Shown piece by piece: positions 1 through 7,762 of a DNA stretch of 64,000 nt. Where the stretch lies: the NCBI RefSeq assembly GCF_006874475.1, contig NZ_VIRM01000016.1:78466-142465 (forward strand), written 5' to 3'. Both the position numbers and the translations under genes were made by a program. Numbering within the stretch: the first letter of the stretch is position 1; every line of letters starts with the position of its first letter. The notes beneath the pieces are model-generated. The model saw only the letters and a list, made by a program, of their open reading frames with translations, was not told where the DNA came from and made no database searches. The stretch comes from Microbispora hainanensis. GTDB taxonomy: Bacteria; Actinomycetota; Actinomycetes; Streptosporangiales; Streptosporangiaceae.

Positions 1-68
1 AGGTGGCCAAGGCGTACGACAAGTGCAAGGTGCTGCTTCCCACTCCCACTGCAACGCCCACCGGCTGA
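1..68 (+). CDS. 3' end of an unidentified protein, cut by the window edge
   Basis: Only the last 21 codons lie in the window, read in frame from base 3 to a TGA at 66-68. The visible tail contains YDKCKVLLP followed by a Pro/Thr-rich end (PTPTATPTG). Pro/Thr tails are common on exported actinobacterial proteins, but nothing here identifies the family. The frame is inferred from the open stretch and the sensible spacing to the next gene. Confidence 0.4.
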   Translation, partial: VAKAYDKCKVLLPTPTATPTG

Positions 69-116
69 CACCGGGAGCGGTTGATTCGGCGGCCTTCCAC
101 AGGGAAGGTCGGGGGT

Positions 117-1034
117 GTGGCGGGAAACGACAGGCTGCGCGCTGCTCTGGAGAGCCTGCGGCGTCACCTCGATCAGGACCTGTTCCCCCTGGAAATCGGG
201 GACGCCGCGGCCGACCGGCGCGTCCTGGCGGAGTTGCGCGGGCAGCTCGACGACTACCTGCTGCCCCGCCTGTCGGCCATCGACGCGCCGCTGCTCGCCG
301 TGGTCGGCGGCTCGACGGGGGCGGGCGTGCCTGCCGTGGTCGATGCGGTCGCGAAGTCGCATCGGCACCGCTCGATCGCCGCGACGGGCTGGCCGGTGAC
401 GCGCTGGCTGCGAAAGCTGCGGCCCGACCCGCTGCGCCGTCTCCACCTGGCCAAGGGCGCCCGTTCCTCGCTGCCCGCGGCCACCGCCGTGGAGGTCTCC
501 GCCGTGGACACCGCCCTTCGCGACGTCGGGGCCGCCGCCGCGGCAACGGTGCCCGAGCCGTGGGCGACAGCCGTACGGCACGCGGCGCGGTCGCGGTCGG
601 AGGAGCTGACGGACGCCCTCGACCGCATCGTCGCGGCGGCGACCTCGGGCCGTGTCTCCAGAGCCCCTCGATGGTGGCGCGTGGCGGGGGCGGCGCAGTG
701 GCTGACCGTCGCGGCGATGGCCGTGGGCGCGATCTGGCTGCTCGTGCGCTTCGCGCTGGACTACCTCATGCTGCCCGGGCTGCCCACCCCCACCCTCGGC
801 CGCGCGCCTTGGCCGACCGTGCTCCTGCTGGGCGGCGCGCTGGCGGGGCTGCTGATCGCGGGGCTGTGCCGGGTGTTCGCCTGGGCCGGAGGGCGGCGCA
901 GGGCCCGCAGAGCCGCCAAGGCGTTGCGCGCCGGCATCGAACAGGTCGCCGAGGAGCTCATCGTCGCCCCGGCACGCGACGAGTTGTCGCGTTACGCCCG
1001 TTTCGCCGACCGCATCACCCTCGCCGCCTCCTGA
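117..1034 (+). CDS. YfjP/dynamin-like GTPase relative with its G domain deleted
   Basis: A 305-residue protein from GTG 117, chosen because a GGAAGG lies about nine bases upstream; a TTG at 81 is in frame but has no ribosome site. The N-terminus resembles the actinobacterial membrane GTPases of the YfjP/dynamin-like group: a helical lead, then LLAVVGGSTGAG at residues 59-70. That is the start of a Walker A loop, but the expected Lys-Ser is replaced by Val-Pro (71-72). The rest of the G domain is missing, and the reading runs within about 25 residues into WPVTRWLRKLRPDPLRRLHL, which in full-length relatives follows the G domain. Two hydrophobic segments and a basic tail close the protein. Relatives are usually 500-600 residues. 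It cannot bind GTP in the usual way. It may be a remnant or a membrane-anchor-only protein. Confidence 0.7.
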   Translation: MAGNDRLRAALESLRRHLDQDLFPLEIGDAAADRRVLAELRGQLDDYLLPRLSAIDAPLLAVVGGSTGAGVPAVVDAVAKSHRHRSIAATGWPVTRWLRKLRPDPLRRLHLAKGARSSLPAATAVEVSAVDTALRDVGAAAAATVPEPWATAVRHAARSRSEELTDALDRIVAAATSGRVSRAPRWWRVAGAAQWLTVAAMAVGAIWLLVRFALDYLMLPGLPTPTLGRAPWPTVLLLGGALAGLLIAGLCRVFAWAGGRRRARRAAKALRAGIEQVAEELIVAPARDELSRYARFADRITLAAS

Positions 1035-1136
1035 GCGCACGTGAACGCGCGCGCCGCCGCGGAAGCGGCCCGGCGCCTGTCCGTCGACGTTCACGACAGA
1101 GGTCGTGGGCGCCGCACCAGCGAGAGGCCGCCCCCT

Positions 1137-1496
1137 TCAGCGAGCGGAGGAGTCGCCCTTGTCCGGCGTGGCTTCGCTCATCGCGTGCAGGGCAAGGGTG
1201 GAGTGCGCGTAGGCGCCGCCGGCGCGCAACTCCGCGGCCACCCAGATCGCCTCCATGATTTCCTCAGGACTGGCCCCCTTGTGACGGGCCAGACGGGTGT
1301 GCCCGTCTATGCAGTACGGGCACTGGGTGACGTGCGCGACCGCCACCGCGATCAGCTGCTTCGTCTTCTCCGGAAGCGCTCCGTCGGCGAACACGGCACG
1401 GCCGAAGTTGTCGAACGCCTCGTGGATGTCCGGGGCGAGTCGCCTGCGCCACCCCGCGATCTCAGGTGTGGCCCTGGGGTAGATGGGCTCGGTCAC
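1137..1496 (-). CDS. carboxymuconolactone decarboxylase/AhpD-family protein
   Basis: A 119-residue protein with the AhpD/CMD alpha-helical fold signature: CPYCIDGH at about residues 60-67, i.e. a CxxC thiol pair followed by Asp and His, as in alkylhydroperoxidase-type members. It would act in the cytosol as a thiol-dependent peroxidase or reductase; the exact substrate cannot be read. GTG start at 1496. It lies 81 bases downstream of a DoxX-family gene on the same strand. CMD and DoxX proteins are often neighbours in actinobacteria, which suggests a shared redox role. Confidence 0.85.
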   Translation of the reverse strand: MTEPIYPRATPEIAGWRRRLAPDIHEAFDNFGRAVFADGALPEKTKQLIAVAVAHVTQCPYCIDGHTRLARHKGASPEEIMEAIWVAAELRAGGAYAHSTLALHAMSEATPDKGDSSAR

Positions 1497-1577
1497 AGGA
1501 TCGCCATCCTTTCCGTGGGCATGCGGTGGTGCCGGCGGAGCCCGGGTGTCGTCAAGCCTCGGCTACGTCCGCGGGCG

Positions 1578-2057
1578 TCACCGCGACGTGTGTTCCAAGA
1601 CCTTCGCCTTGCGGCCCTGCCACAGGTTGTCGGCGGCGAGGGCGCCTCCTCCGCTGAAGGCGATGGCGAGGCTGGCCGCCGCGAGGGCCAACACGAACTC
1701 GACGCCGTCGTCGGCGATGAAGAAGCCCTTGGCGCCGTGGACGAAGACGATCGCTCCCAGCATGTCGAGCGTGAGCAGCGTGCCGAAAACGGGCAGCAGC
1801 AGCCCGAGCACCAGTGCCACGCCTCCCACCAGTTCCAAGGTCGCGATCACCACGGCCGACACCCAGGGGAGAGGCACGCCCACCGATTCGAAGAATGCGG
1901 CCGTGCCGCCGATGCCCGTCATCGCGAACTTCTCCCAGCCGTTCGCGATGAAGACGGTGCCCAGGCCGACGCGGGCGAGCAGCAGTGCGATCGGGCGCGC
2001 CTTCTCGACGAGAGTCGGCTGTTCGCGCAGCGCGGGGCTACTCCCGTGTACGTCCAC
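1578..2057 (-). CDS. DoxX-family membrane protein
   Basis: A 159-residue integral membrane protein with four hydrophobic segments and DoxX features: ARVGLGTVFIANGWEKF near the N-terminus, then LELVGGVALVLGLLLPVFG. DoxX proteins form membrane oxidoreductase complexes with thiol or superoxide enzymes (known for mycobacteria); a link to the adjacent AhpD-like gene is inference. GTG start at 2057. Upstream, bases 2099-2145 carry several GGTCCG/CGGACC half-sites that may be regulatory, but they do not form one clear palindrome. Confidence 0.85.
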   Translation of the reverse strand: MDVHGSSPALREQPTLVEKARPIALLLARVGLGTVFIANGWEKFAMTGIGGTAAFFESVGVPLPWVSAVVIATLELVGGVALVLGLLLPVFGTLLTLDMLGAIVFVHGAKGFFIADDGVEFVLALAAASLAIAFSGGGALAADNLWQGRKAKVLEHTSR

Positions 2058-2178
2058 GGCGGCCCAGCCAGCGACAAGACGACATATTCACAACGCTATG
2101 GTCCGGTCGGACAGGCGGACAATCCCGGTCCGGTCAACGGTCCGTTCGGTTATCCACAGGCTGTCCTGCCCGGATGCC

Positions 2179-3675
2179 TCATCCGGGCCGCCGCTCGGCG
2201 CGGCGCTCGACGAACACGTCGGCGACCCCGGCGGCCAGCGCGGCCAGCACGAACACGATGTTGACCAGCAGTGCCTGCTGGAACGACGCCGCGTAGATGC
2301 CATGGGCCGAGCCCACCGCCGCGATACCGATGGAGGCGCCGATGCGCTGTCCCATCTGCAACATGCCGGCGGCGACCCCGGCCTCGGCGACCGGCACAGC
2401 CGACAGGGTCAGCGTCTGGTTGGGCGAGACGATCAGGCCGTTGCCCACCCCGGCGACGAACAACGGCGCCGCGATCGCCCAGGCCACGTTCTGGCCCGCG
2501 ACCAGCCGCATGGCGGGTTCGGTGGCGCCCAACCCGAGCGTGACCAGCACCAGCCCGAACACGACCAGCGGGCGGCCGAACCGGACGACGACCCGGCCGC
2601 CGAACGCGGCGCTGAGCGCCGACCCCAGCGCGAATGCCGCGCTCACCCAGCCCGCTCGCAGCGCGGAGTAGTGCAGGCCCTCCTGCAGATACTGGGTGAT
2701 GATGAAAAAGATCGCGGTGAATCCGCCGAAGTAGAGCAGCGCGAGCAGGGTGCCGAGGGCATACGAGCCCCTGCGGAACAAGGAGAGATCCACGATCGGG
2801 TCGTGGCGCTTCCCATACCAGCGCTCCCAGCCCACGAAGCCGGTGAGCACGACGGCCCCGGCCAGTATCAGCAGCCACTTGCTCTGTCCCGGCCATGCGC
2901 GCCCCTCCACGAGCGGGAGGATCAGCAGCAGGACGCCGACGGCCAGGAGCAGCACTCCCACAGGGTCCATGCTTTCCCGCCGCCGCTTCCCGGCCGGCCG
3001 CCCGGGGATGTACCGGTACGCCAAGATCATGGCGATGAGGCTGATGGGTATGCTGACGTGTAGGACGTGCCGCCACCCTTCACGCTCACCGCTGAACCGG
3101 ATGAGCAGGCCGCCGAGCAGCGGGCCGACCGCGGTCGAGATGCTCATCGTGGCACCCAGCAGGCCGAACGCCCGGCCGCGCTCCGCGTCCTGGAAAAGCT
3201 GCTGGATCAGACCGGTGAGCTGCGGAGCGACCACTCCCGCTGCCGCCCCCTGTACGACCCGCGCCACGATCAGCCAACCCGGTGCGGGGGCGGCTCCGGC
3301 GGCGGCGCTGGCAAGGGTGAACAGGGCCGCGCCGAAGAGGAACACGTTGCGCCGGCCGTGCGTGTCACCGAACCGCCCGGCAGGCACCAACAGCAGTCCG
3401 AAGGCGAACGCGTATCCCGACACCACCCACTGCAGGGCGCTCGGCGGGGCGTCCAGCGCGACGCGGATGGAGGGCAGCGCCACGTTGACGATGCTGATGT
3501 CCAGCCACGTGATGAAACCGGCGATCAGGCACACGCTCAGCGCCTTCCAGCGGCGAGGGTCCGCGACCTCCTGCCCGTGCCTGCCGGGCGCCCCATCCGC
3601 GGGGACCCCGCTGCTCAACCGGTCAGGCACCGGTGCGCGCACCCCGTCTCGGCGGAGCGGCGGGGAACCGCTCAC
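2179..3675 (-). CDS. DHA2-family (EmrB/QacA) MFS drug exporter
   Basis: A 498-residue major facilitator of the drug:H+ antiporter-2 type with about 14 hydrophobic segments. The family signature DISIVNVALPSI lies in the first membrane segment, followed by ALQWVVSGYAFAFGLLLVPAGRFGDTHGRR (motif A, split across the first cytoplasmic loop) and the proline/glycine-rich antiporter motif around AVGPLLGG. It would export hydrophobic drugs or toxic metabolites using the proton gradient. No TetR or MarR regulator is adjacent. It does not look broken, unlike the MFS fragment at 37403-37561. Confidence 0.9.
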   Translation of the reverse strand: MSGSPPLRRDGVRAPVPDRLSSGVPADGAPGRHGQEVADPRRWKALSVCLIAGFITWLDISIVNVALPSIRVALDAPPSALQWVVSGYAFAFGLLLVPAGRFGDTHGRRNVFLFGAALFTLASAAAGAAPAPGWLIVARVVQGAAAGVVAPQLTGLIQQLFQDAERGRAFGLLGATMSISTAVGPLLGGLLIRFSGEREGWRHVLHVSIPISLIAMILAYRYIPGRPAGKRRRESMDPVGVLLLAVGVLLLILPLVEGRAWPGQSKWLLILAGAVVLTGFVGWERWYGKRHDPIVDLSLFRRGSYALGTLLALLYFGGFTAIFFIITQYLQEGLHYSALRAGWVSAAFALGSALSAAFGGRVVVRFGRPLVVFGLVLVTLGLGATEPAMRLVAGQNVAWAIAAPLFVAGVGNGLIVSPNQTLTLSAVPVAEAGVAAGMLQMGQRIGASIGIAAVGSAHGIYAASFQQALLVNIVFVLAALAAGVADVFVERRAERRPG

Positions 3676-3839
3676 CGTCCCCGGAGATGTCCACGCACCC
3701 GGTCAAGGCCTTCCCCTCACGTGTCCGGCAGCAGTAGTCCCCCTGATCGGGTACCCGTCAACTCACTCCTCACGTACAGCGACGACAGTCGTCACGGGAA
3801 TTTGGAGCGCTCGCTGCCTCACGCCGCGAGACGGCGCGC

Positions 3840-3869
3840 TTGACAGCGGAAAGGCAGTATCCGGATACT
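3840..3869 (+). promoter_or_regulatory. sigma-70-type promoter facing right
   Basis: TTGACA at 3840-3845 and GATACT at 3864-3869, separated by 18 bases. It points towards two hairpins (3879-3894 and 3902-3940) and then runs antisense to the DUF3800 gene. No coding start lies within 800 bases on this strand, so a short transcript is the simplest product. Confidence 0.5.
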
Positions 3870-3875
3870 GTGTGT

Positions 3876-3945
3876 GTCGCATCCCCTGGGATGCGGAAGT
3901 GACGCCGGGAACCCCCCGATGGAATCGGGAGCCCGGCGTTCGCGT
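3876..3945 (+). ncRNA. candidate small RNA with two hairpins
   Basis: Starting about seven bases after the -10 box is a perfect 7-bp hairpin (GCATCCC-ct-GGGATGC, 3879-3894). It is followed by a long stem pairing ACGCCGGG (from 3902) with CCCGGCGT (to 3939), with an inner CCCGAT/ATCGGG pair. A short T run follows at 3945-3948. No open frame fits. The second stem may equally be the terminator of the opposing DUF3800 gene, so the RNA call is tentative. Confidence 0.3.
3902..3940. terminator. strong hairpin, probable bidirectional terminator
   Basis: Nested stem: ACGCCGGG with CCCGGCGT on the outside and CCCGAT with ATCGGG inside. It sits eight bases beyond the stop of the DUF3800 gene on the minus strand and about 35 bases after the predicted rightward promoter start site. 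Confidence 0.5.
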
Positions 3946-3947
3946 TT

Positions 3948-4520
3948 TCACCGGTGGTTTTCTCCTGCTTCCAGGAAAGTGACACGCTTCTCGAACAGAG
4001 GCCACCACAGGTTCTCCCCGCCCAGCCACCCTGTCACGATGCCGGCGAGGACGTCAGCGACCCACAACGCGGCATCCGAGCTGGCTCGCTCCCACCTGAC
4101 CGTCATCCCCGCGGCGACCTGGCCGTGTCGGCGAAGCACTGTCAAGATCGCGCGGTCATGCGCGTCTTGCGTCCTGCGCGACTCGAAGACCACCGTCCCG
4201 ACATTGCGTGCCGACAGTTCGGGCAGCAATCGAAGCAGGCAGTGCCGCCGGGCGCGTTCCGGACGGCTGCCCATGTCGTGCAGGCTGACCGCCACCATCG
4301 AGGCGAAATCAATGGACGCCACTGCCTCCGCGATCACTGACTTGCGAGGCGTCCGCTCCGTCCTCCAATGCACCGTCGGGGCTTTCCCGTACCGCAGAGC
4401 GTCCATCAACGATCTGACGTGCTCAAGCCCGCTGGAAGGAAGGACAACCGCAGCCAAGGCATAGACGCAGTCGTCGTCCGCACGCACCCGGCAGCTCTCA
4501 TCAACGAAGGCCCACAACAC
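3948..4520 (-). CDS. DUF3800-family protein
   Basis: A 190-residue protein starting MLWAFVDESC. The early Asp-Glu after a beta strand is typical of DUF3800, a family with a predicted RNase H-like fold that is often linked to mobile or defence loci. Later acidic positions include SIDFASMVAVSLHD and the C-terminal ADVLAGIVTGW region, consistent with the family's metal site. Molecular function is not established. The gene stands alone, with a hairpin terminator just past its end. ATG start at 4520. Confidence 0.7.
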   Translation of the reverse strand: MLWAFVDESCRVRADDDCVYALAAVVLPSSGLEHVRSLMDALRYGKAPTVHWRTERTPRKSVIAEAVASIDFASMVAVSLHDMGSRPERARRHCLLRLLPELSARNVGTVVFESRRTQDAHDRAILTVLRRHGQVAAGMTVRWERASSDAALWVADVLAGIVTGWLGGENLWWPLFEKRVTFLEAGENHR

Positions 4521-4629
4521 GAGCCGACCTTACGCGACGATGGGTATTCACCACACTACTCTTTGCTGCCCTGGTGGTCGGTCCAGGCGAATCAAGATCG
4601 GACCGGGATGGCAGAGGCGTGGCAGGCGC

Positions 4630-4660
4630 GTGACAGGGATTTGGCAGAGCGGCCTGTCAC
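4630..4660. promoter_or_regulatory. inverted repeat upstream of the FAD monooxygenase
   Basis: Perfect 8-bp arms GTGACAGG (4630-4637) and CCTGTCAC (4653-4660) with a 15-base spacer, ending nine bases before the ATG at 4670. Its position would block transcription or ribosome access, so an operator or a leader hairpin is likely. No regulator is adjacent. Confidence 0.4.
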
Positions 4661-4669
4661 GGTCGGGGC

Positions 4670-6049
4670 ATGCATGAGAACACGGACGTACTGATCGTCG
4701 GAGCCGGGCCCACCGGGCTCACCCTCGCCGTGGACATGGCCCGCCGTGGTGTCGCCTCCCGCATCGTGGACGAGTCGCCCGAGCCCGTGGCCGGCTCCAA
4801 GGGGAAGGGCCTGCAACCTCGTACGCAGGAGGTCTTCGACGACCTCGGGGTGATCGGCCCGATCCTGGCTGCGGCGACGCCCTACCCGCCGTTGCACGTG
4901 AGGATGGGCGCCGTGCCGATCTGGCGGGCTCGCATGCACAAGTCCGCCGCGGCCACGGACGCCGTGCCGTACCCGACGGTGCTCATGCACCCGCAGTGGC
5001 GCACCGAGGCGGTGCTGCGCGAGCGCCTGGCCGAGCTGGGCGGGCAGGTGGAGCAGGGCAGTGCGCTGACCGGCTTCGAGCAGGACGCGGACGGGGTGAG
5101 CGCCAGGCTCGGCACGGGAGAGCGCGTGCGGGCGCGTTACCTCGTCGCGGCGGACGGCGGCAGGAGCCAGGTGCGCAAGGCCCTCGGCATCGGCTTCGCC
5201 GGCGAGACCCGCGAGGAGCAGCGGATGGCCCTCGGCGACGTACGGGCCGAGGGGCTCGACCGGGATCACATCCACGTCTGGGTGCGGCCGGGCCGGGGGA
5301 TGGTGGCGCTCTATCCGATGGCCGGCACCGACACCTTCCAGATGATCGCCACGCTGAAGCCGGGGAGCACGCCGGAGCAGACGCTGCCCGCGTATCAGCG
5401 GATCCTCGCCGAGAGGTCCATGCTGCGCCGGGTGCGCCTGACCGAGTTGTTGTGGTCCTCCCTCTATCGGGTCAACATCCGCCTCGCCGACCGCTATCGG
5501 TCCGGGCGGGTCTTCCTGGCCGGGGACGCCGTCCACGTGCACCCGCCGGCGGGCGGGCAGGGGCTCAACACGGGCGTTCAGGACGCCTACAACCTGGGCT
5601 GGAAGCTCGCCAGGGTGCTCGAGGGAGCGCCGGAGACACTGCTGGACACCTACGAGGAGGAGCGCAGGCCCGTCGCCGCCCGGGTGCTCGGCCTCAGCGT
5701 GGATCTCGCCGACAAGAGGTCCTACAAACGCGGAGAGGACACCTACCAGCTCTCGCTGAGCTATCGGGGCGGCTCGCTCGCCCGGCGGGGCGGCGACCGG
5801 GTGCCGGACGGCCCGCTGACGCTGGCGGACGGCACGCGGGCCCGCATGTTCGACCTGCTGCGGGGCCCGCACTTCACCCTGCTGTCCCCCGACCCCGCTC
5901 CGCGCGTCCCCGGTGGTCCCGAGGTGCGCGCGTACGCGCCGGCCGAGCCGTACGGCGGCGAGCGGCACACCCTCGTACGGCCGGACGGATACGTGGGAAT
6001 CTCCACGTCTTCCGCGGAAGAACTCGCCGCCTACCTGGCCATGGTGTGA
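4670..6049 (+). CDS. FAD-dependent aromatic-type monooxygenase (class A)
   Basis: A 459-residue group A flavoprotein monooxygenase of the PgaE/RdmE/rifampin-monooxygenase type. GxGxxG dinucleotide fold: VLIVGAGPTGLTLA at residues 8-21. DG motif: AADGGRSQVRKALG. GD motif for FAD: FLAGDAVHVHPPAGGQGLNTG, followed by DAYNLGWKLA. These enzymes hydroxylate aromatic or polyketide rings with NAD(P)H and O2; the substrate is unknown. The C-terminal thioredoxin-like domain of longer members (over 500 residues) is short here. A palindrome at 4630-4660 sits just upstream and a terminator follows at 6060. Confidence 0.9.
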   Translation: MHENTDVLIVGAGPTGLTLAVDMARRGVASRIVDESPEPVAGSKGKGLQPRTQEVFDDLGVIGPILAAATPYPPLHVRMGAVPIWRARMHKSAAATDAVPYPTVLMHPQWRTEAVLRERLAELGGQVEQGSALTGFEQDADGVSARLGTGERVRARYLVAADGGRSQVRKALGIGFAGETREEQRMALGDVRAEGLDRDHIHVWVRPGRGMVALYPMAGTDTFQMIATLKPGSTPEQTLPAYQRILAERSMLRRVRLTELLWSSLYRVNIRLADRYRSGRVFLAGDAVHVHPPAGGQGLNTGVQDAYNLGWKLARVLEGAPETLLDTYEEERRPVAARVLGLSVDLADKRSYKRGEDTYQLSLSYRGGSLARRGGDRVPDGPLTLADGTRARMFDLLRGPHFTLLSPDPAPRVPGGPEVRAYAPAEPYGGERHTLVRPDGYVGISTSSAEELAAYLAMV

Positions 6050-6059
6050 TCCCGCCGAC

Positions 6060-6093
6060 GCGGCTCCCCGCCCCCGAGGGGCTGGGGAGCCGC
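6060..6093. terminator. bidirectional hairpin terminator
   Basis: Perfect 10-bp arms GCGGCTCCCC (6060-6069) and GGGGAGCCGC (6084-6093). It lies between the convergent ends of the FAD monooxygenase (6049) and the SPFH gene (6122). There is no U tract, as is usual in high-GC actinobacteria. Confidence 0.6.
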
Positions 6094-6121
6094 AACAGGG
6101 CGGGGTGTGGCCGTCCGGGAG

Positions 6122-7216
6122 TCAGGCCTGCTCGTCCGGGCGTACGGCGTGGGCCGGGTCGGGGGAGGGGATGCCGTCCGTGCCGAGGCCGGGGCGACCG
6201 GCTTCGATCTGGCGCGGCCCCAGCTCGCTGTCCTCGGCCGCGGCCTTGGCCTCGGCGGCGGCGCGCTCGGCCTCGGCGACCGCCTCGCTGCCCGCCGTCC
6301 TCCGCTCGTGCTCCCTGCCGTCGGTCACGGTGGCCCGGCTCGCGGGCAGCGACTCGGTGAAGGCCTTGGACAACGTGTTGAGCGCCGAGGTGACCTCGCT
6401 CGGGATCACCCACATCGTGTTGCCCTGGCCCTGGGCGAGCTGGGGCAGCACCTGGAGGTACTGGTAGGCGAGCAGCTTGGGGTCGGGGTCGTTGCGGTGC
6501 ACGGCCTGGAACACCTCGTCGATCGCCTGCGACTGACCCTGGGCCTTGAGGATCTGGGAGGTGCGCTCGCCCTCGGCGCGCAGGATCGCGCTCTGCTTCT
6601 CGCCTTCGGCGGTGAGGATCTGCGACTGCCGCTGGCCCTCGGCGGTGAGGATCGCCGCGCGCTTGTCCCGCTCGGCGCGCATCTGCTTCTCCATGGCGTC
6701 CTTGATGGTCTTCGGCGGGTCGATCGCCTTGATCTCGACCCGGTTGACCCGGATGCCCCACTTGCCGGTGGCCTCGTCCAGCACGCCGCGGAGCTGGCTG
6801 TTGATCATGTCGCGAGAGGTGAGCGTCTTCTCCAGGTCCATGCCGCCGACCACGTTGCGCAGCGTCGTCACGGTGAGCTGCTCGACGCCCTGGATGAAGT
6901 TGGCGATCTCGTACTCCGCCGCCCGGGGATCGGTGACCTGGAAATACAGCACCGTGTCGATGTCCACGACGAGGTTGTCCTCGGTGATCACCGGCTGCGG
7001 CTTGAACGACACCACCTGCTCGCGCAGGTCCAGCAGCGGGCGGACCCGGTCGATGTAGGGGATGACGAAGTTCAGGCCGGGGCCCAGCGTGCGGTAGTAC
7101 CTGCCCAGGCGCTCGACGTTGCCGGCTCTGGCCTGAGGCACGATCCGGACCGCCCGCAGCACCGTCAGGATCGCGACGAACGCGATGACGATTCCGGCGA
7201 TCAGTGCAGCGTCCAT
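6122..7216 (-). CDS. SPFH/band 7 (stomatin-like) membrane protein
   Basis: A 364-residue protein starting at ATG 7216, two bases after the stop of the upstream nfeD gene (TGAGCATG arrangement). One N-terminal membrane segment (about residues 4-22) is followed by an SPFH domain with RIVPQARAGNVERLGRY and FVIPYIDRV, as in stomatin/QmcA proteins. Next comes a coiled coil made of repeats around ILTAEGQRQSQ and ILRAEGER, typical of oligomerising SPFH proteins. An Ala/Glu-rich tail ends the chain. Such proteins form membrane microdomain scaffolds with NfeD partners. An upstream in-frame extension exists but overlaps nfeD and shows no conservation. Confidence 0.92.
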   Translation of the reverse strand: MDAALIAGIVIAFVAILTVLRAVRIVPQARAGNVERLGRYYRTLGPGLNFVIPYIDRVRPLLDLREQVVSFKPQPVITEDNLVVDIDTVLYFQVTDPRAAEYEIANFIQGVEQLTVTTLRNVVGGMDLEKTLTSRDMINSQLRGVLDEATGKWGIRVNRVEIKAIDPPKTIKDAMEKQMRAERDKRAAILTAEGQRQSQILTAEGEKQSAILRAEGERTSQILKAQGQSQAIDEVFQAVHRNDPDPKLLAYQYLQVLPQLAQGQGNTMWVIPSEVTSALNTLSKAFTESLPASRATVTDGREHERRTAGSEAVAEAERAAAEAKAAAEDSELGPRQIEAGRPGLGTDGIPSPDPAHAVRPDEQA

Positions 7217-7218
7217 GC

Positions 7219-7650
7219 TCACTCCCGGGGATATACGAGGGCCGTGGCGCCCTCGATTTCTATGACGTCTACCGTGGCCCCCGGCGGGATCACGAGCGTC
7301 TCGTCGTAGGCACGGGCCGACCACTCCTCGCTGCCGATCTGTACCCGGCCGTCCCTGCCGGTGACCTCTCTGGTCACGTACGCGGACTTGCCGACGAGCG
7401 CGGACACGCCGAAGCGTTTCGGCGGCGGCTGCTTGATGTGCCGGAGCGCGATCGGGCGCACTCCGGCGAGGCCGGCGGCGGAGGCGATGACGAACACGAC
7501 CAGTTGGAGCGCGGGCGGCAGCCCGACGGCCGCGACGGCGGTCGTGAGCAGAGCCGCGATGGACAGCAGCCCCAATGACGCGGTCAGCGTGAAGATCTCC
7601 GCCACGCCCAGTGCCGCCGCCAGGATGAGCCAAATGATCCAGGGGTCCAT
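7219..7650 (-). CDS. nfeD: NfeD-family membrane protein
   Basis: A 143-residue NfeD short form: about three N-terminal membrane segments (PWIIWLILAAALGVAEIF onwards), then a soluble OB-fold domain with GKSAYVTREVTGRDGRVQIGSEEWSA split as beta strands and the end PPGATVDVIEIEGATALV. The start at 7650 (MDPWIIW) is preferred because GGAGG lies five bases upstream; an ATG at 7662 has no such site. It is the first gene of a two-gene operon with the SPFH protein. A 16-bp perfect palindrome lies 53-68 bases upstream. Confidence 0.9.
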   Translation of the reverse strand: MDPWIIWLILAAALGVAEIFTLTASLGLLSIAALLTTAVAAVGLPPALQLVVFVIASAAGLAGVRPIALRHIKQPPPKRFGVSALVGKSAYVTREVTGRDGRVQIGSEEWSARAYDETLVIPPGATVDVIEIEGATALVYPRE

Positions 7651-7702
7651 TGCCGCCTCCATAGCGATGAACGAACACCGCTCGGGTGGGGTTCCTCCTC
7701 AA

Positions 7703-7718
7703 ACCTAACGCGTTAGGT
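7703..7718. promoter_or_regulatory. perfect 16-bp palindrome upstream of nfeD
   Basis: ACCTAACGCGTTAGGT is fully self-complementary and sits between the nfeD start and the end of the VOC gene. Length and symmetry fit a TetR-type or similar dimer operator rather than a terminator, as no loop is possible. The cognate regulator is not in the immediate neighbourhood. Confidence 0.5.
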
Positions 7719-7762
7719 CGCGTTGTCCCAGAGGCCGGGCCTCACGCAGCGGACCCCTGGCC

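Noticed and set aside
1041..1094. GTGAACG/CGTTCAC inverted repeat after the GTPase remnant
   Set aside because: Seven-base arms with a 40-base loop; too weak to call a terminator.
23..1258. 411-codon plus-strand frame over the GTPase remnant
   Set aside because: Arg/Ala/Gly-rich shadow in another frame; no domain and no ribosome site.
1041..3063. Long plus-strand frames opposite CMD, DoxX and the MFS exporter
   Set aside because: Low-complexity Gln/Arg/Asp-rich translations typical of antisense frames in GC-rich DNA.
4592..5968. 458-codon minus-strand frame opposite the FAD monooxygenase
   Set aside because: Antisense shadow; the plus strand carries all three FAD motifs.
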